From Pelodera strongyloides (taxonomy: Eukaryota; Nematoda; Chromadorea; Rhabditida; Rhabditidae): a stretch of 64,000 nucleotides of DNA. Where the stretch lies: NCBI GenBank assembly GCA_036852015.1, contig JAANDG010000515.1, positions 1 to 64,000 of the forward strand. Reading direction: 5' to 3'. The notes beneath the pieces were generated by a model. It ran no database searches and had not been told where the DNA came from. It saw only the letters and a list, made by a program, of their open reading frames with translations. A program made the translations under genes and the position numbers. Shown here piece by piece: positions 43,466 through 56,785 of this stretch; the stretch's first letter is position 1, and each line of letters opens with the position of its first letter.

Positions 43466-45549
43466 TCTGGAAGCATTCACATTTAAAGCGGTACGGAAGG
43501 TGGTTTTGAAACCCGTGCTGGTATGCATTCAGCTGTCAACTTATGTTCGAATCAAAATTTAGAAGAAAACAAATGACACCGTCAAATCAACATGTAAAAT
43601 GAAAAGGGAAAGAAAAGAAGGAACTTGAAGGACAAAAGTCTATTTACTTTCTTTGTTTGATGTCCCTGAGAATGTATTTACTTGTTTATTGTGTGTACTT
43701 ATGTGGCACGTGAGCACATAGTTTTTTTATTGAGGTAACATAGCTTTAAACTTAACTAAAATTACACCGGGTTGGCTGCTTGTGTGAAACCAAATTCTTT
43801 GATTCGTAATCAGCAGCGTTTTCTTTGTTAACTCTTATGGACCTACCCGTTTATATACTGTTAGTGAAAATTATTTCCAAGTATCTATTTAATCTACATT
43901 GATTTTTCTTTTTCATCGTCTCTCACGGCCACGGCGTTGCGCTCTTTTAATGAGTATAATAAATATTCAAATATTAAAAAAAAAATATTCAAAGAGAAAA
44001 ACAAAGAAATTGTTTTAGTTCACATGGCACATGGAAAATATTGGGAATTTGAAATATTTATTAGATTCCCATAGGCCTCAAGTCAAGGCACTGAAATGGA
44101 ATACCGAGAAACATTTCCAAAGCATATACACCGAGCTGAAGCCCATGATTAACCAAGCAAGGGAACCCGTAACTATTACCGCATCACGGCGTTGCGCTCT
44201 TTTTAATGAGTATAATAAATATTCAAAATATTCAAAATATCCCTTAGAGTTACAAACCACATTTTATGCAGAGCAACTTTGTCATAAAATTTTTCACTTA
44301 ATTTCTTTCCTAAAAGAATAAATTTGAGGATTAGCCTAAAACGAAACGTTGGCAGCTTGGCGAGGTAAACGGCCATAACATGGCCAGAGGACTCTAGCTA
44401 GGCACTGAAAACGGCCATCGAGAAACAGGTGATGTCCCCACGTCCAGCTCTCGGGGTCAGTGTAAAGCTGCCATTGAGATATAGGGTTACTCTCTCGCTC
44501 TCTGCCTCTCTTTGTCTCTCTCTCCCTGTTTCTATCTCTACCTCTCTATATGTGTATCTCTCTCCCTCTCTATGTGTATGTCTCTCTCTCTCTCCTCACG
44601 TAAAGATCTTGGATCGGAACCCCCGCAAAACGGACAGAGTTACTGTGTTAGGGACTCTCCTTCCGGCGAGAAAGCGAGAAAGAGGTAAATACAAAAAAAG
44701 GATAAACAGATGTTTTAAATGTGTTTCACAAAGTACTTGGAGACACATAATTACAGTAATTCAGAAGCATTAACGTTATATTGTCAAGGTCCAACGTATA
44801 ATTGAACGACATGTTGTGGTCTGCGCATAGACATACACATACACACATACGCATGCATATACATACATGCATACAGATACGCAAACACATCTGCACGTCA
44901 TGCACAGAAAAGCAGTTTTCCAGCGCACAAACCACGTATCATACCGCTTCACGAAAGAGGCACGAATTATAAGTAAGCTTCTGTTCTGCATTTGTCCTTT
45001 TCTCACAAGACGAAAGTATCTTTTTATATAACGGAGAAGAGTTTATTTGTCGTTTTGTGTGAACGCGACGAAAATTAGGACATCTAACGCACGCTTTCGG
45101 GCATAAAATGAGAGTAGAAGATCAGTGTTGACCAAACCAAAAGGATTCTTCGTTACTCTTTCTACGTTTCAGGCATGTGTAAAAGCAGGCCAACTTTTAC
45201 CCTTCATAATAAGCACAATCGACTAATATTCTTACTATAAACTTCGAAAAATACCCTTTAGGCTCTTCATATAAGTATGTCAATTATTCGTAGTATCGCC
45301 TGTGCAGTCGCCTCAGGCGGCGATCGCCGTCTGGTTTGATATATTCAAATAAAAATAAAAATGTAGTACAATCGCCTATGTAACTCGTATAGCTTTATTA
45401 TTATTATAATTGCTGGAAAGTACACGAAGCATCGACACTTTATTTAATCAAACGTGTGAAGAAAACGGCATCAAAATGCATTTTGTTTGAAATTTTGCCT
45501 AATTCGATGCCACTTTTAACTTCTTGGTAATTTTAACATCGGTTGGTCT
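43466..45549. other. Intergenic interval
   Basis: Between the PEBP start and the end of the tectonic-like gene, both on the minus strand. It contains a family C end near 43483, a near-direct repeat of GGCGTTGCGCTCTTTTAATG at 43933 and 44187, a 96-codon + frame at 44031-44321 without recognisable domains, (CT)n tracts at 44490-44600 and a family C right end near 44930. No gene is assigned. Confidence 0.45.
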
Positions 45550-48500
45550 TCACTTCAAATGGTATCTAAATTGGTATCTGTTAAACTGTAATGAACAAAC
45601 CAGAAAGATGCTCAAAATTGGTCTCACCAGAAAAATGCTCAAAATTGGTCTCACTCCATGGTCTGCCCCACTCTGACGACCATATTTTATTTCAGATGTG
45701 CCTGGTCGTTCAATCAATTCAGTAATTTGTGTAATTGTAACAAGTCAAAATATTGAACGGTAATAAATGTGGTTATATATACGTATCGCTTGCGTTCGAT
45801 TGTTTCATATCCATATATACATACACTTATAACGAAGAGTATAACGAAGGGTAGTTTGACGAATAGCCACAGAGCGTATTATAAATGGACGCGTCCAAGT
45901 ATGTCCAGATAACCAAAAAGGTTTGTCAAATGAAACGGGCTCGTCACCTTGAGCTCTGACACTTACCAACGTCCTTCAGCGTGTCATCATCTTCGTTTTC
46001 ATCTTTCTTCGCATTTGGTTTTGCTTTCTTAGCGAGACCGGTCTTCTTACCGGCGCCTGCTGGACGTTTACCGACCTTTTTGCCAGGAGTATATTTGCTT
46101 CCCTCTGAAAAATTTCAATAATTTGGTTGGAAAAACGGTATAGGAGTAAGGTATAGGAGTATTTTCCTGCTCCACTCACTGCTTCAGCACCATTCGTATA
46201 ATTTAGGACAACTCTGCTTATATTTCAGGCAAAAATGATCACCCTGTGGCCGTATGTAAGAACACCGGGATCCTCCCAGGGTGGGATGATTTGTATCTAC
46301 GTGTCTCTGATTCGCGTGATCGCTTTCTTTTTCTCACTTCCCAATGGGAAACTCCCGGCGTTCGCGCATACGTCCACAGGCGGGTGGACAAAACAAGGAT
46401 GTGGAAATGTCAAACTCACTGTAGGGTTGATCATCTGGCTTGCCATCGGGCCGTGTTATTTGAAACTAAACGTAAGTAATGAAATGCAGCAGATTTTATG
46501 TTTTATTTGTAATATATGTATGTTCTTCTATCTGCAATCTACGGTCTGATTGCAAATAATTTGAATATTTTACACGAAAAAGTTTTTTGAAAACACATGT
46601 CGTATCACTTTAATTTAAAGTAAAGTCCCGATAGCACTCACTTGGTCTATGGTAGTGGTATCCCCGTCTTTGTCGGATCGTTGAGATTTATTCGATTTAT
46701 TCGACTTGTTTGATTTATTTGAGCGGTCAAGTGATCTCGCATCAGCAGGACGTTTCTTAGCCTCTGAAGTGAAGCAGTTCAGTTACCACATTCAGAAAGT
46801 ATTCGTTAGCATGTTTCCAGTAGAGCATTGTTCCACAAGGGTCACTGCTTGTGAAGAAATTCACTTGAGCGCATTCCCCGAACGACGCACACACTTGTTT
46901 TGGAGAAATAAATCCCCTATCGGAAACTTACTTCGCTTGGCGGGCTTCTCTTCAGGCTGCGTCGTTTGATTCTAAATAATACGTATATTTGGTTGCCTTA
47001 CTTTGATAATACATACATTGGCTTTTTCTCAAATATTAAAGGGTCAGGCCCATTTCAAATGACCCCTATTTTTGATGATTCTATCTGGTTCTCCATGTCA
47101 AATATAGTAGGATGCAGTATTTTTCTAATTTTCAAGCGCAAAATTCACACACTATTCATCAATTTACCGTGGGCACTCATACCCAACTATTTATCGCAGT
47201 TGGCACGCCCATTCGCGCTGATTGGCTAATATCGCAATTGCCACGCCCAATATAGCATATTGCCCAATGAGAGCGAAAGGGCGTGACAACTGCGATAAAT
47301 AGTTGGGTATGACTGGCAATGGTAAATTGCTGAATACTGCGTGAATTTTGCGCTTGAAAATTAGAAAAATATCGTATCCTACTCATAAAGAGTCAGATGG
47401 AATCATCAAAAATAGGGGTCATTTGAAATGGGCCTGACCCTTTAAGGTAGAAAAAACATGTAAAAACGAAAAACCTAACACAGTTGTCTTGCGCATCTAA
47501 ATGATGCGTGCGTATAAGACTAATTTATTTGGTGCTGTTGTCGACTCTTAAGTCTAACTCACGGTCCGAATACCGTACCCGTCTTGCATTTAAATTTGAA
47601 CCGGGCGGGAGATAAAAATCAATACTTCAAGTGACAAGTGATCAAGTGACGGAGCATACGGACAGAAAAGGAAGCGTGCCCTTTATTCGCCCGTGGCGTG
47701 GCCACTTTTCAATGTTATGTTACCACGTTACATATTTTTCTTTTCATTTTGCTTCTTGATATTGGGCCGCCTATTATACTAAGGCCGCCTATTCGTTAAG
47801 GCCGCCTGTTTAAGACCGCCTATTAATAAGGCTGCCTAAAAGTTCAAATAAGGCCGCCTATTAGTAAAGGCAGCCTTAAAAACGCTAAGGCCGCCTATTG
47901 TAAAACAGAGCCGCTAATTTTACGTCGGATATTTCTTAATTTGTCGTATTTCGAACTAGCAAAAAACCCTTTCGAAAAAATTGCAACGAGAATCCTTTCT
48001 TTATCTGAAACGCACGCCGTTCGTAATATCGTCTTCGTTAAGAGCCCTCGTAGCAGAAGGACGTTTCTTAGCTTCTGAAATATTTTCATAAAAAAATTGT
48101 TCAATTTAAGATATTTTTTTTTGTAGGTTTGGTGATAGCAGAGGATCTTTACCAGTACTAATAAGAATGTCCGAAGTGAATCGCGAATTAAATCAGGTCA
48201 GTTATGCGTATGGTCACCCAATCAGTAATCAAATAACGTTGGAGCGAAGTCCCAGCTTTAACATTATTTCTGGTAAGAACAGTGGTATGGCTACCAGAAA
48301 AGCAAACAATGTGGAAACAAGGGCATGTATGGAAACTTACTGTGGGAGCGGTTGTCTTGCCGCGTCTTCTCGAACTAAATGAAGGTTGTTTAGAAACAAG
48401 CAGTATGCAATGTATTATAGCAGTCACTTGCCCCCTCCTTGGCATTTGTCTGCAAGAGCAATAGATACAAAATAACTTTGTGCATAGTGTGCCTTACCAC

Positions 48501-51500
48501 GTCGAATCCAGTGGTGTCCCCCATGTCAGTTTCATTATTTTGCGTTTTAAAAATATCCCTCGTATCTTCGGTGTCGTTGGCATTGACTTCATCGACAATT
48601 TTCTGGAAATGGAAATAAGTCTACCTTAATTTGGTCTCATTTTTTCTATTGTACTACAACAATGCATTTGCTAAATTGAAACATTATATGGTATCAAAAA
48701 CAGAGCAAAGGGATGCGGAATGTTGCAGTGCTCCTCGCTTTTATTAGAATTTGTGAAGGTAAGTGGCTACGCTATATAGTTCTTTCTTGGAATATGAAGC
48801 CGAAGCTAGACATCGGCTTGTGACCCGGCTGGCGTGCTTCGCCAATAAGACCATATTTTGTTACTTGCTGTTCAACTTAACCGACCTGTATTTCCTGCGT
48901 CTCTGAGAGCTCGTCATCCGTGTCCGTGTTGTTGCCTTGCGTGGCTTCCATGTCTTCCTTGGGATGGTCTTCGGGCGCTGCCTCTTCAGCTGCTTCCTCC
49001 TTTTCGACTTCGGCAATAATTTTCTCGGCCTTGTCCTGAATTTCGTATCAGTTCTGCCGATTGCCTGTGTGTTTCACCCCTGCACAATAAATGATAAGTT
49101 TTCATCTATACCGCTACCCTGGTTAACATACCAGCTCTTTATCGTTTTCGTCGTCTGCCTGCTCTGCCTCCTGCTCTTCGGCACATCTAAAAGAACGCGA
49201 TTATCACCGTATGCACAAAGCCGGACCAAAGGCGACGCACGGTTCCAAAGTGATCAGTGATCAGTGGGCACACGATCGCCCCCCCCCCCGTCTACGCCAA
49301 ACGGCAACCCGGAATAGGACACTGCACATATTACAGTAAAACTCACGATTCGACCCATATCTTATAGAGTTCGTCCTTCAGTATGCAAACGCTGGTTGCG
49401 CCGAATGACGCGCTAAATTGGGGAAAATACAACTTCAGATGAAAGGTTTCACGCACAATTATGCGTACACATCAGTCGCACAGGCAAAAATGAAAGTTCT
49501 CTTTCAGCTTGGCCAGACCGTCTCAATTGCGAAGTTGCAAACACTAACCCAATCGTTAGTCCCATAGTCACTCCGACAAGAAAGTACCAGTACCTTGCGA
49601 AGCTTTTCGAATTTATTCCTGAACAATCTTATTCAGCTTCAGCTTCAGGAATAACGTGGGATATTTGTTAGTTTTCATTAACTGAGCAAATGAATATGCA
49701 CTCACTCTTGCGTTTCTTCTTTGATTCCGTTTTGTTATGTGCACCCGGCCTAACTGTGGTTGTAGTCGGTTTCTCATTTTGTTTCATTTTTATTTCAAAT
49801 AGCTTGGGATTTTCTTCAAGTCTTGCGCTTACGTGCTGCAATGCAGTAACTTTATATAGAACTTTAAAGTATCGTACAAGTTTGGGTTAGGACTGTTTCG
49901 GATTCTTAAAAATAACTTTAAAGAAGCAACTCACGGAGCGGTTCAACTTGCATTTCCCGAAATTTTCTGATATCAGTGGGTTTTTCATGTAAATCGCTGT
50001 TAAGTTTGATTCGACATCCGCCGGTGGCACAAATTTTCCGGGGTAAATCTGAAATTCCGCAAACGTCAAGAAATCTCGTAGCACACATTTGATTTCGATA
50101 TCATTTCCTAGTGGAGATCGCTACCAGCAGTTTGCAACTAAATTTTTTTTAAATAATGGCATAATGAAGATGGCGTTTTTGCACACGTGGATATACCAAT
50201 GCAATAAAAAAACAGCTATATGTTAGTGAATCCAAACCAGTGAAAAAAGGAGAAAACTCACTGCTCGCATTGACACTTTGGATGTTTCAGGCGTATTCCT
50301 CGCCTGAAAAAAATTCCCGTTTTTAAGATGGCATAAAAGGCAAGGTTAACAGAAAGATCAAAGCTAGGACTGTAATTAGTGCCTTGCAGTCCGTACTGGA
50401 CTACCGAAGTAATGCTCCAGATATAATGTCCATCTTGTCCGGAATGGATGGCCGGCCAACCCTGATCCAAGACACAGCTTTCCGAAGTTTCCAACTGGTA
50501 CCGTGTTTACCAGCCTGTCGGTGCAATCAGTCGCGTTACGTCACGTTCGTTGTGAGTAGCAGCGCTAGATACTGCACCGGTATTCGGTGTTGTGAAAATA
50601 TTGCTCTCTCCCGCTGACTATCTTCATTACTATACCTGAACGAATAACCCAAGCTTCTGATACCAACGTCGACAGCTACTCACCATGTTGTCTGCACCAA
50701 CACATTTTCCATGACTAAACCACATGATCACGCTGTCGAAGTCCAAATTTCGCGATTCCGGTAGTTGGATATTATGTCCGAGGATCGTACGCACACCAAA
50801 CTGAAGGTTCTAAGGATAGTGGAAACTTACAAGTAGACGCAAACTGGCTTTTATAATTAAGGGATAAATTGAAGCAGGGTCGTGCATAGCGTACCAGAAG
50901 TAAAACATGTATCATCTTAAAATGATCATACAAGATAACTCGGATATGGGATACATTTGCATGAGTTAGTAAGGTGCACCTGATTTTGTCGGAAGAGGAA
51001 GGTGAGCTGGATTTGACCTTTCTCGTCTTGTCCAAACACCACGGGGATACCATTTACTGCAAATATTCGATTCATCGATTGTGTTGGTCAGCTTCGTATC
51101 GATTGTGTTGCTCATCTTATGGAAATTCAAGTTGCTTACCCACTGTGGGCAGCAAAACATATCCAAGCGCCGTATTCACTTCCATCAAATTTGTCCCGAC
51201 AGCACTTTTGGAAAACATAATGTCAGGTAAAGTAGGTCCGGTCAGTTTAGTTGAGGCGTCCAATGGGAGAATGTAGACGCTGTATTATAAGTTTGTTCAA
51301 AAATTTCATCATAATCAACGTGAATCGGTCGGACGCATATCCACCTAGTTATTCATTTGACCAATGCGAATACTCATGTGTACTCCTTTTGAGGAAACGT
51401 TTGGATTCTTCATTTCATCAAACACTAGTTTCGTCTAAGACGGAGAAACAAGAAAAACTGCTACGTTCGTGTAAGATCAGTGAACTAATCGCAAAATGAA

Positions 51501-54500
51501 CTGTATTACTCACGCGCAGTTTGGTTTAATCGACAAGGTGAAGACGGCGTCGACTTTTTGGTTCTCTCTTGCAGTGACTACAATACCCGATGCACCTTCA
51601 AAGATTGCCGAACGAGGTGGCGACAGAGTGAAACTTCTGGAAGTGCATTTATCACGGACAGGAATTTTTAAAGCGAAATACCGGCCGGTTTTTGAAACGC
51701 ATCGTGGACAAGTGAATTCTTACGTGTTTATGCGAACTTAACTCGATTTTTTATTCTAATTTATGTTCATTTGCATAGGATGCATACGAATGCTGGCGAA
51801 CTCGATGTGTTTCAAAAACCGGCCGGTATTTCGCTTTAATTGTGGGAATCGATGGTAATGTACCAATGTGTCAGTTATGGGTATCGTCGGGTTATTCTGG
51901 ATATAGGCAAAAACTATTTCACCGTATATGATGTTTGAGCAGTAATGTTGGGCTGGGTAATAAGGTCGACCCACTTTTGCAGTATCTTGTGTCGTCGGTA
52001 AGGATAGTGATGAAGTCGATTTTTCCTGATTTCTGGTGAAACTTTTGTCGAAGGACTCCTGAAATACACAAATTACCTATGGCGATTGAAACTGGTGCGG
52101 TGGATCCTATCCTAATGCTGAGAACGTTCTAACACCTGATCGTAATTCTTTTGATTATTTTGTCATATTGTGAGGCCGTGAGGCATGATGTATACTACAT
52201 TTTCAGCTCGTTTATGTGACATCTTTTGCGATTGCTGTGCGACGACGATGCGATGCGGACGGAGAAATAAATCATTTTCCCTCCTTTGTGCGTTTTCGTA
52301 GAACATGACATGACTTACGTTCTCCTAAACGCATATTCTGGTTGCGTATTTGTGTCCCTCGTATTCTGTTTGTAGCCAAAGTTGGAGCCAGATGGTCGCA
52401 CCATTATGTTATTGAGTACTTTCTGGAACAAATTAGTCTAAACTTGAGCTCTCGCGACGGAATATTAAAGCAAAATACCGTCCGTTTTTTGAAAGGCATC
52501 GTGGACAGCTGAATTCTTGCGTATTTACTCCGTTGGGTTCTGGCGTGCAAGGTGCCCGTCGTAACGTTGCCGCTTGCACGCCATTAAGAAGTAAGGCTGC
52601 ATCATAAAGTTGCCGCTTGCACGCCGTACTCACGCCATTTCGCCTCAGGCTCTTGGCGTGCAAGCGGCTAATAACGGCGGGCAGCTTGCACGCCACTTCC
52701 ATAGCGCGTGCATTTTGCACGCCACCACGTTGCCAAATACACTTTGCACGCCGCAAGGTTGCCGCTTGCGCAACAACATTCGTCAGTGTAGTGATAACTA
52801 ACTTTCAAAGGAATTGGTACAAACTTGCCGATTGTGGTACAGTTGTCGGGCTGTCCTGTCCAGCCTATAAAAACTATTTATTGTGTTATCTAGAGATCTA
52901 CCCGAACCGTAAGAAGTCTATGTATGGGATCGCGCCCTTTCCCAATCAGTATGTGTGCCAGAGGGGTATTCATTATCCTTTGTTAACATCATACTTCATA
53001 ACCTTTAATAATTCCAACTTAACCGATCTATACCTATACCCTATACCTATACTTATAGACCTACAGCGGATACATTTTGGACAAAGACCTACCGTGCATA
53101 TGGAGTTCCCGTGTGTTCCGATTCTCATGTTGGCGGAAACTTTAACTGACTCGCTGAAAACTTTCTGAAAAAGAAAAACAATATACATAATCATTACCGT
53201 GTGCTGTTCCCAAACTTCAGTTCCTTTTCAAACCTTCAGTTCCTTTTCAAAAGCATAATACATAAAATTGCCTACCCTTTGGAGTAATTTGTAAAATACT
53301 GATCGTTTACTACAAACGCAAAGGCGAAGCATGGTTAAAACATAACCAATCTTTATATGAACAATTATACATTATACCCAAACGTAAAAAAACTACCGCA
53401 AAAGGTCCGGTAGAAACGGACGCATTATTACCAGCATCAAGCAATCCTCCCGCGTCCTAAATAAGAATAAAAAATATTAAATCAATAAGGGCGCGTTTAA
53501 GATGATCGAAAGAAACCAAAAATTCAATTTCTGCCGTTCAGGATGGCAGAAATTTGAAAGAATCAAGAGACCCAGACGAAACCCGCAAATACTGTATTTT
53601 TCAGCATTAATTTTTTCTTTTCCGTTCATCCTGATTGAATTTTCTTTCTTTCTTTAGGTCATCTTAAACGCGCGCCCTAAGCTGCGCACAAAAACCCCGC
53701 ACGACTTAAATATTTTATAAATACTCACATATTTATCGTAGCACACAGTGAGGAGATCATAAGTCATTGCTTGTAGAAACAACTGGTATTGACTGTTCTG
53801 ACCATTAAAAAGCAACATATCCAGTTCGTTCATGTCACAGAACATCCTGAAAATGTTAAATTTGAAACGGGATGACAGGCGGTTCGTGAAACGTATGTTC
53901 ATGTATTGCAAATATTATTCGGCAGGCACATGCTATGATAAATAATGGGAGTGCATTTGCATAACACATATATTTCACAAATATCCGGTTACACCGCTTT
54001 AAAATTCCATGACTTGATTCCACATGTGGGGTTTTCAGAGGGCGAGATTTGAAAAAAGCATGCCACTAACTTTCTGAGGATAAGTAAAAAAAGCAACTCA
54101 CTCCCTACAGTCAACCGTGGCCCATTTTCCCGGAATTAACCGATTTCCCAGGGGATTTCTTCCAATTTTGGCGCTAGCTTCCTCATATTGGCTCAATAGA
54201 TTATCACGCCTAGCGCGCATCAATAAATGATCCACAACATTTTGCTGATCTTCGAAGCTGTTGTCCTTTGGCGCAGGTTCTGCACCAGCGTAAACCAACA
54301 AAATCTAAAAGTTATAGTAGTCACAGTCGAGCAATTTGTCATCTGGAACTCGTCGACTAATTATCAGGACCTCTGGCGAACAAGTCGTCTGCACTGAAAT
54401 GACTGAAACACTGAATTGAACCACCTTTGAATAAATAAGCGCGCTGTTGTAGCGTAAAAAAAAAGATTTATTTAATAGCTTGACGTTTCAATTTCCATTG

Positions 54501-54829
54501 TTATAAGTGTTAATTCTAATTTGATAACATGGAAGTCATATTGTATTGGTAGTCCTAAGTTTTGCCCAACATTTCCGAAAATTGCTTGTTTGTTGTGTAT
54601 TAATTCATTTTTTGTGTTTTGTTTCGGCTCTTCTGAGAAATTTACTTTGCAATTTTATAGCTTTTTATCTATATAACAGTACTTCCACTGTTGTCCGGGC
54701 TGGCTACACGCAAATCTCTGTATTACTCGGCCAATGTATTAAATAAACGTAACATAAATGTTATAAAACAAAACTCACAATTAATACTAAGATCCGTATT
54801 TTAGAATATTTCGCGACATGCCAAGGCAT
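45550..54829 (-). CDS. Tectonic-like type I membrane protein with long charged tail
   Basis: About 30 minus-strand exons, roughly 918 aa. Ectodomain exons: 54829-54779, 54304-54102, 53846-53729, 53456-53397, 53164-53093, 52864-52825 (uncertain), 52365-52319, 52058-51923, 51636-51514, 51279-51140, 51056-50980, 50809-50684, 50617-50540, 50494-50351, 50303-50262, 50048-49935. Stalk, membrane and tail: 49835-49706, 49618-49549, 49412-49347, 49186-49132, 49035-48886, 48602-48498, 48449-48432, 48374-48341, 48074-48016, 46971-46932, 46763-46642, 46465-46420, 46104-45967 and tentatively 45701-45550. The product has a signal peptide (RILVLIILLVYAGA), a Thr/Pro stalk and a TM (FLVGVTMGLTIGASFGATSV, about 580-600). 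LGYVLLPTVVNGIPVVFGQD...LQFGVRTILGHNI and WSITSVVQYGLQGTNYSPSF recall tectonic ciliary transition-zone proteins. The tail is rich in Lys, Glu and Asp and repeats KKRP. The family call rests on short motifs. Confidence 0.55.
47036..47445. mobile_element. Palindromic MITE, TTAAAGGGTCAGGCCC ends
   Basis: About 410 bp forming an almost complete inverted repeat with arms of about 190 bp (TTAAAGGGTCAGGCCCATTT to its complement), in a tectonic-like gene intron. TTAA or TA at both edges. Confidence 0.85.
47762..47913. repeat. AGGCGGCCTTA module, copy 2 (inverted)
   Basis: Reverse complement of 4703-4854 with the same irregular spacing. The flanking Merlin sequence is not present here, so the block can exist outside that element. 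Confidence 0.85.
51668..51839. mobile_element. MITE, family A, best-preserved copy
   Basis: TTAAAGCGAAATACCGGCCG at the left and CGGCCGGTATTTCGCTTTAA at the right, 172 bp, in the tectonic-like gene intron between exons at 51923 and 51636. Confidence 0.9.
52465..52785. repeat. Broken family A MITE invaded by GC-rich island
   Basis: The first 60 bp (TTAAAGCAAAATACCGTCCG) match family A, then from about 52530 the sequence changes to repeated GCCGCTTGCACGCC motifs on both strands. The second half of the MITE is absent. Confidence 0.65.
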
Positions 54830-55687
54830 TCTTTCTATCTTTCCAGTAATTTGTGGACAAAATTGCTTTTCGAGAGCAAATTTTAAAATGACCGCAAGAA
54901 ATTTGAATGATAATTTGAATGATAGAGCGAAACCCGGGATCGCTATCATAATTATATGTTGTATGCGTTTCACCATGCCAATGCGGTTGCAATAGCCTAT
55001 GCTAATTGTAAGCCCACATAAACAAGTAATCTCTTATTTATTGTGAGAAATGTGAAATAGAACACATGTGGTGCACGCACCGGGCACCCTAGAGGGGGTG
55101 CGCCGCGCACCAACGGCGGCCCCTTATTTTGTGCGCGGCGATGGCGCGGAGTTTCTCCAGTGTCAGAAATGAACAGAACCCAATGCCAATGCATCGCTTC
55201 TGCGGATTCGGCCGGTACTCCCCTGTAATCTTTATCTTTATTCCCGAGATTTATGGGGTTTCCATGGCAAATACAACTGTGCGTTCCCTGCCAAGTATAC
55301 AAAAATTTACCGTATTTTCCCTGAATTGAATATTTGACATGAGAAATTAATACGTGGGTCTCGCGAAGTCGTAAAATACGGTAAATTTGTCCGGATACGT
55401 GGAAACCCCATTACAATTACAGTTCACAAGGGAAGTTAACAATTACAGTATTCAACGCGTGAATTGAATTTGTTCATAATTGTATGATTTCAATCTGTAT
55501 GATTATTTGATTACTATGATTCCGCTATATTTAAACAATCCATTGTGTTGTGTTCATGTTGTTCTTTGTCGTTTCCTTGTTTTTGCGATGCGTTGTGAAG
55601 CGCTGTAACTTAAGGCTCAGGTTTATCTTTTGTTTACATGTCATCAAATAAACTATGTAAAGTATTTGTTTACCAAAAAAACAGTAT
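54830..55687. other. Interval upstream of the tectonic-like gene
   Basis: Contains a GCGCAC island (55060-55150) and MITE D copy 2 (55254-55410). An in-frame extension of the tectonic-like first exon up to 54976 is open and hydrophobic, so a longer N-terminus cannot be excluded. Confidence 0.5.
55254..55410. mobile_element. MITE, family D, copy 2
   Basis: Near-identical to 17662-17822. Flanked by TTA at 55251-55253 and 55411-55413, where the other copy has TAA. Confidence 0.88.
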
Positions 55688-56079
55688 TTAGTAAGGATAC
55701 GGTATTCCATTTCTGTTGAAGTATCCTCCGGTGTGTTCCTTCGTGAAAGTGGCAAGCGTGTTGATCATCGAGGCACACGATTGTTCAGTCTGCAAAGGAA
55801 AACAGTTATGCGTTTCAAATAAAAGGATAATAGTCAAAGATAATTATACCTCACAATCAGGATAATTAGACGCCCGACCATTATCTCTCTGTTTCTCTCT
55901 ATCTCTCTATCTCTGTTTCTCTCTCTCTCTCTCTCGCTCTCTCCGACGAAATTTATACCATAATTGCAGGTAGAATATGTGAAGCCAATGGAAAGTATAT
56001 ACACTAGCCCAGTAAAAATGATGTGTGCTCGAGCTACACGATCCAGTCAGCTCTAGGTTTTGGTGTCAGTTGGTTAGCC

Positions 56080-56785
56080 TGGCTTGTAAGCATAATGACA
56101 ACCTGCTGAGCGAGCCTAACCCTAAGGAACCTAAGAAAAAAGAACCTACGGTGAGCATAACCTAACGTAATCAACCTACCGAGCGAGCCTAACCCTAAGG
56201 AACCTAAGGTGAGCATAACCTACCGTAATCAACCTACCGAGCGAGCCTAACCCTAAGGAACCTAAGAACCTAAGAAAAAAGAACCTACGGTGAGCATAAC
56301 CTACCGTAATCAACCTAACCGAGCGAGCCTAACCCTAAGGAACCTAAGAACCTAAGAAAAAAGAACCTAAAACCTACCGAGCGAGGCCTAACCTAGGACC
56401 TGAACCTACGGTGAGCATAACCTACCGTAATCAACCTACCGAGCGAGCCTAACCCTAAGGAACCTAAGAACCTAAGAAAAAAGAACCTACGGTGAGCATA
56501 ACCTACCGTAATCAACCTACCGAGCGAGCCTAACCCTAAGGAACCTAAGGTGAGCATAACTTACCGTAATCAACCTACCGAGCGAGCCTAACCCTAAGGA
56601 ACCTAAGGTGAGCATAACTTACCGTAATCAACCTACCGAGCGAGCCTAACCCTAAGGAACCTAAGAACCTAAGAAAAAAGAACCTACGGTGATCATAACC
56701 TACCGTAATCAACCTACCGAGCGAGCCTAACCCTAAGGAACCTAAGAAAAAAGAACCTACGGTGAGCATAACCTACCGTAATCTC
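56080..56785 (-). repeat. Telomere-like satellite spanning a splice donor
   Basis: Roughly nine variable units of 55-85 bp, on the + strand built of GAGCCTAACCCTAAGGAACC, CTAAGAAAAAAGAACCTAC and GGTGAGCATAACCTACCGTAATC. Each unit reproduces, on the minus strand, GATTACGGTAGGTTATGC, which is also the exon-6 end and donor of the dehydrogenase at 56777. CCTAA words make it resemble degenerate telomeric DNA. Confidence 0.85.

Noticed and set aside
44031..44321. 96-codon + strand frame starting MENIGNLKYLLDSH
   Set aside because: Single exon with no recognisable domain, and it overlaps a locally repeated segment (GGCGTTGCGCTCTTTTAATG). Not enough to call a gene.
52433..52756. 107-codon minus-strand frame
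   Set aside because: Lies in a GC-rich repeat island within an intron of the tectonic-like gene and has no domain signal.
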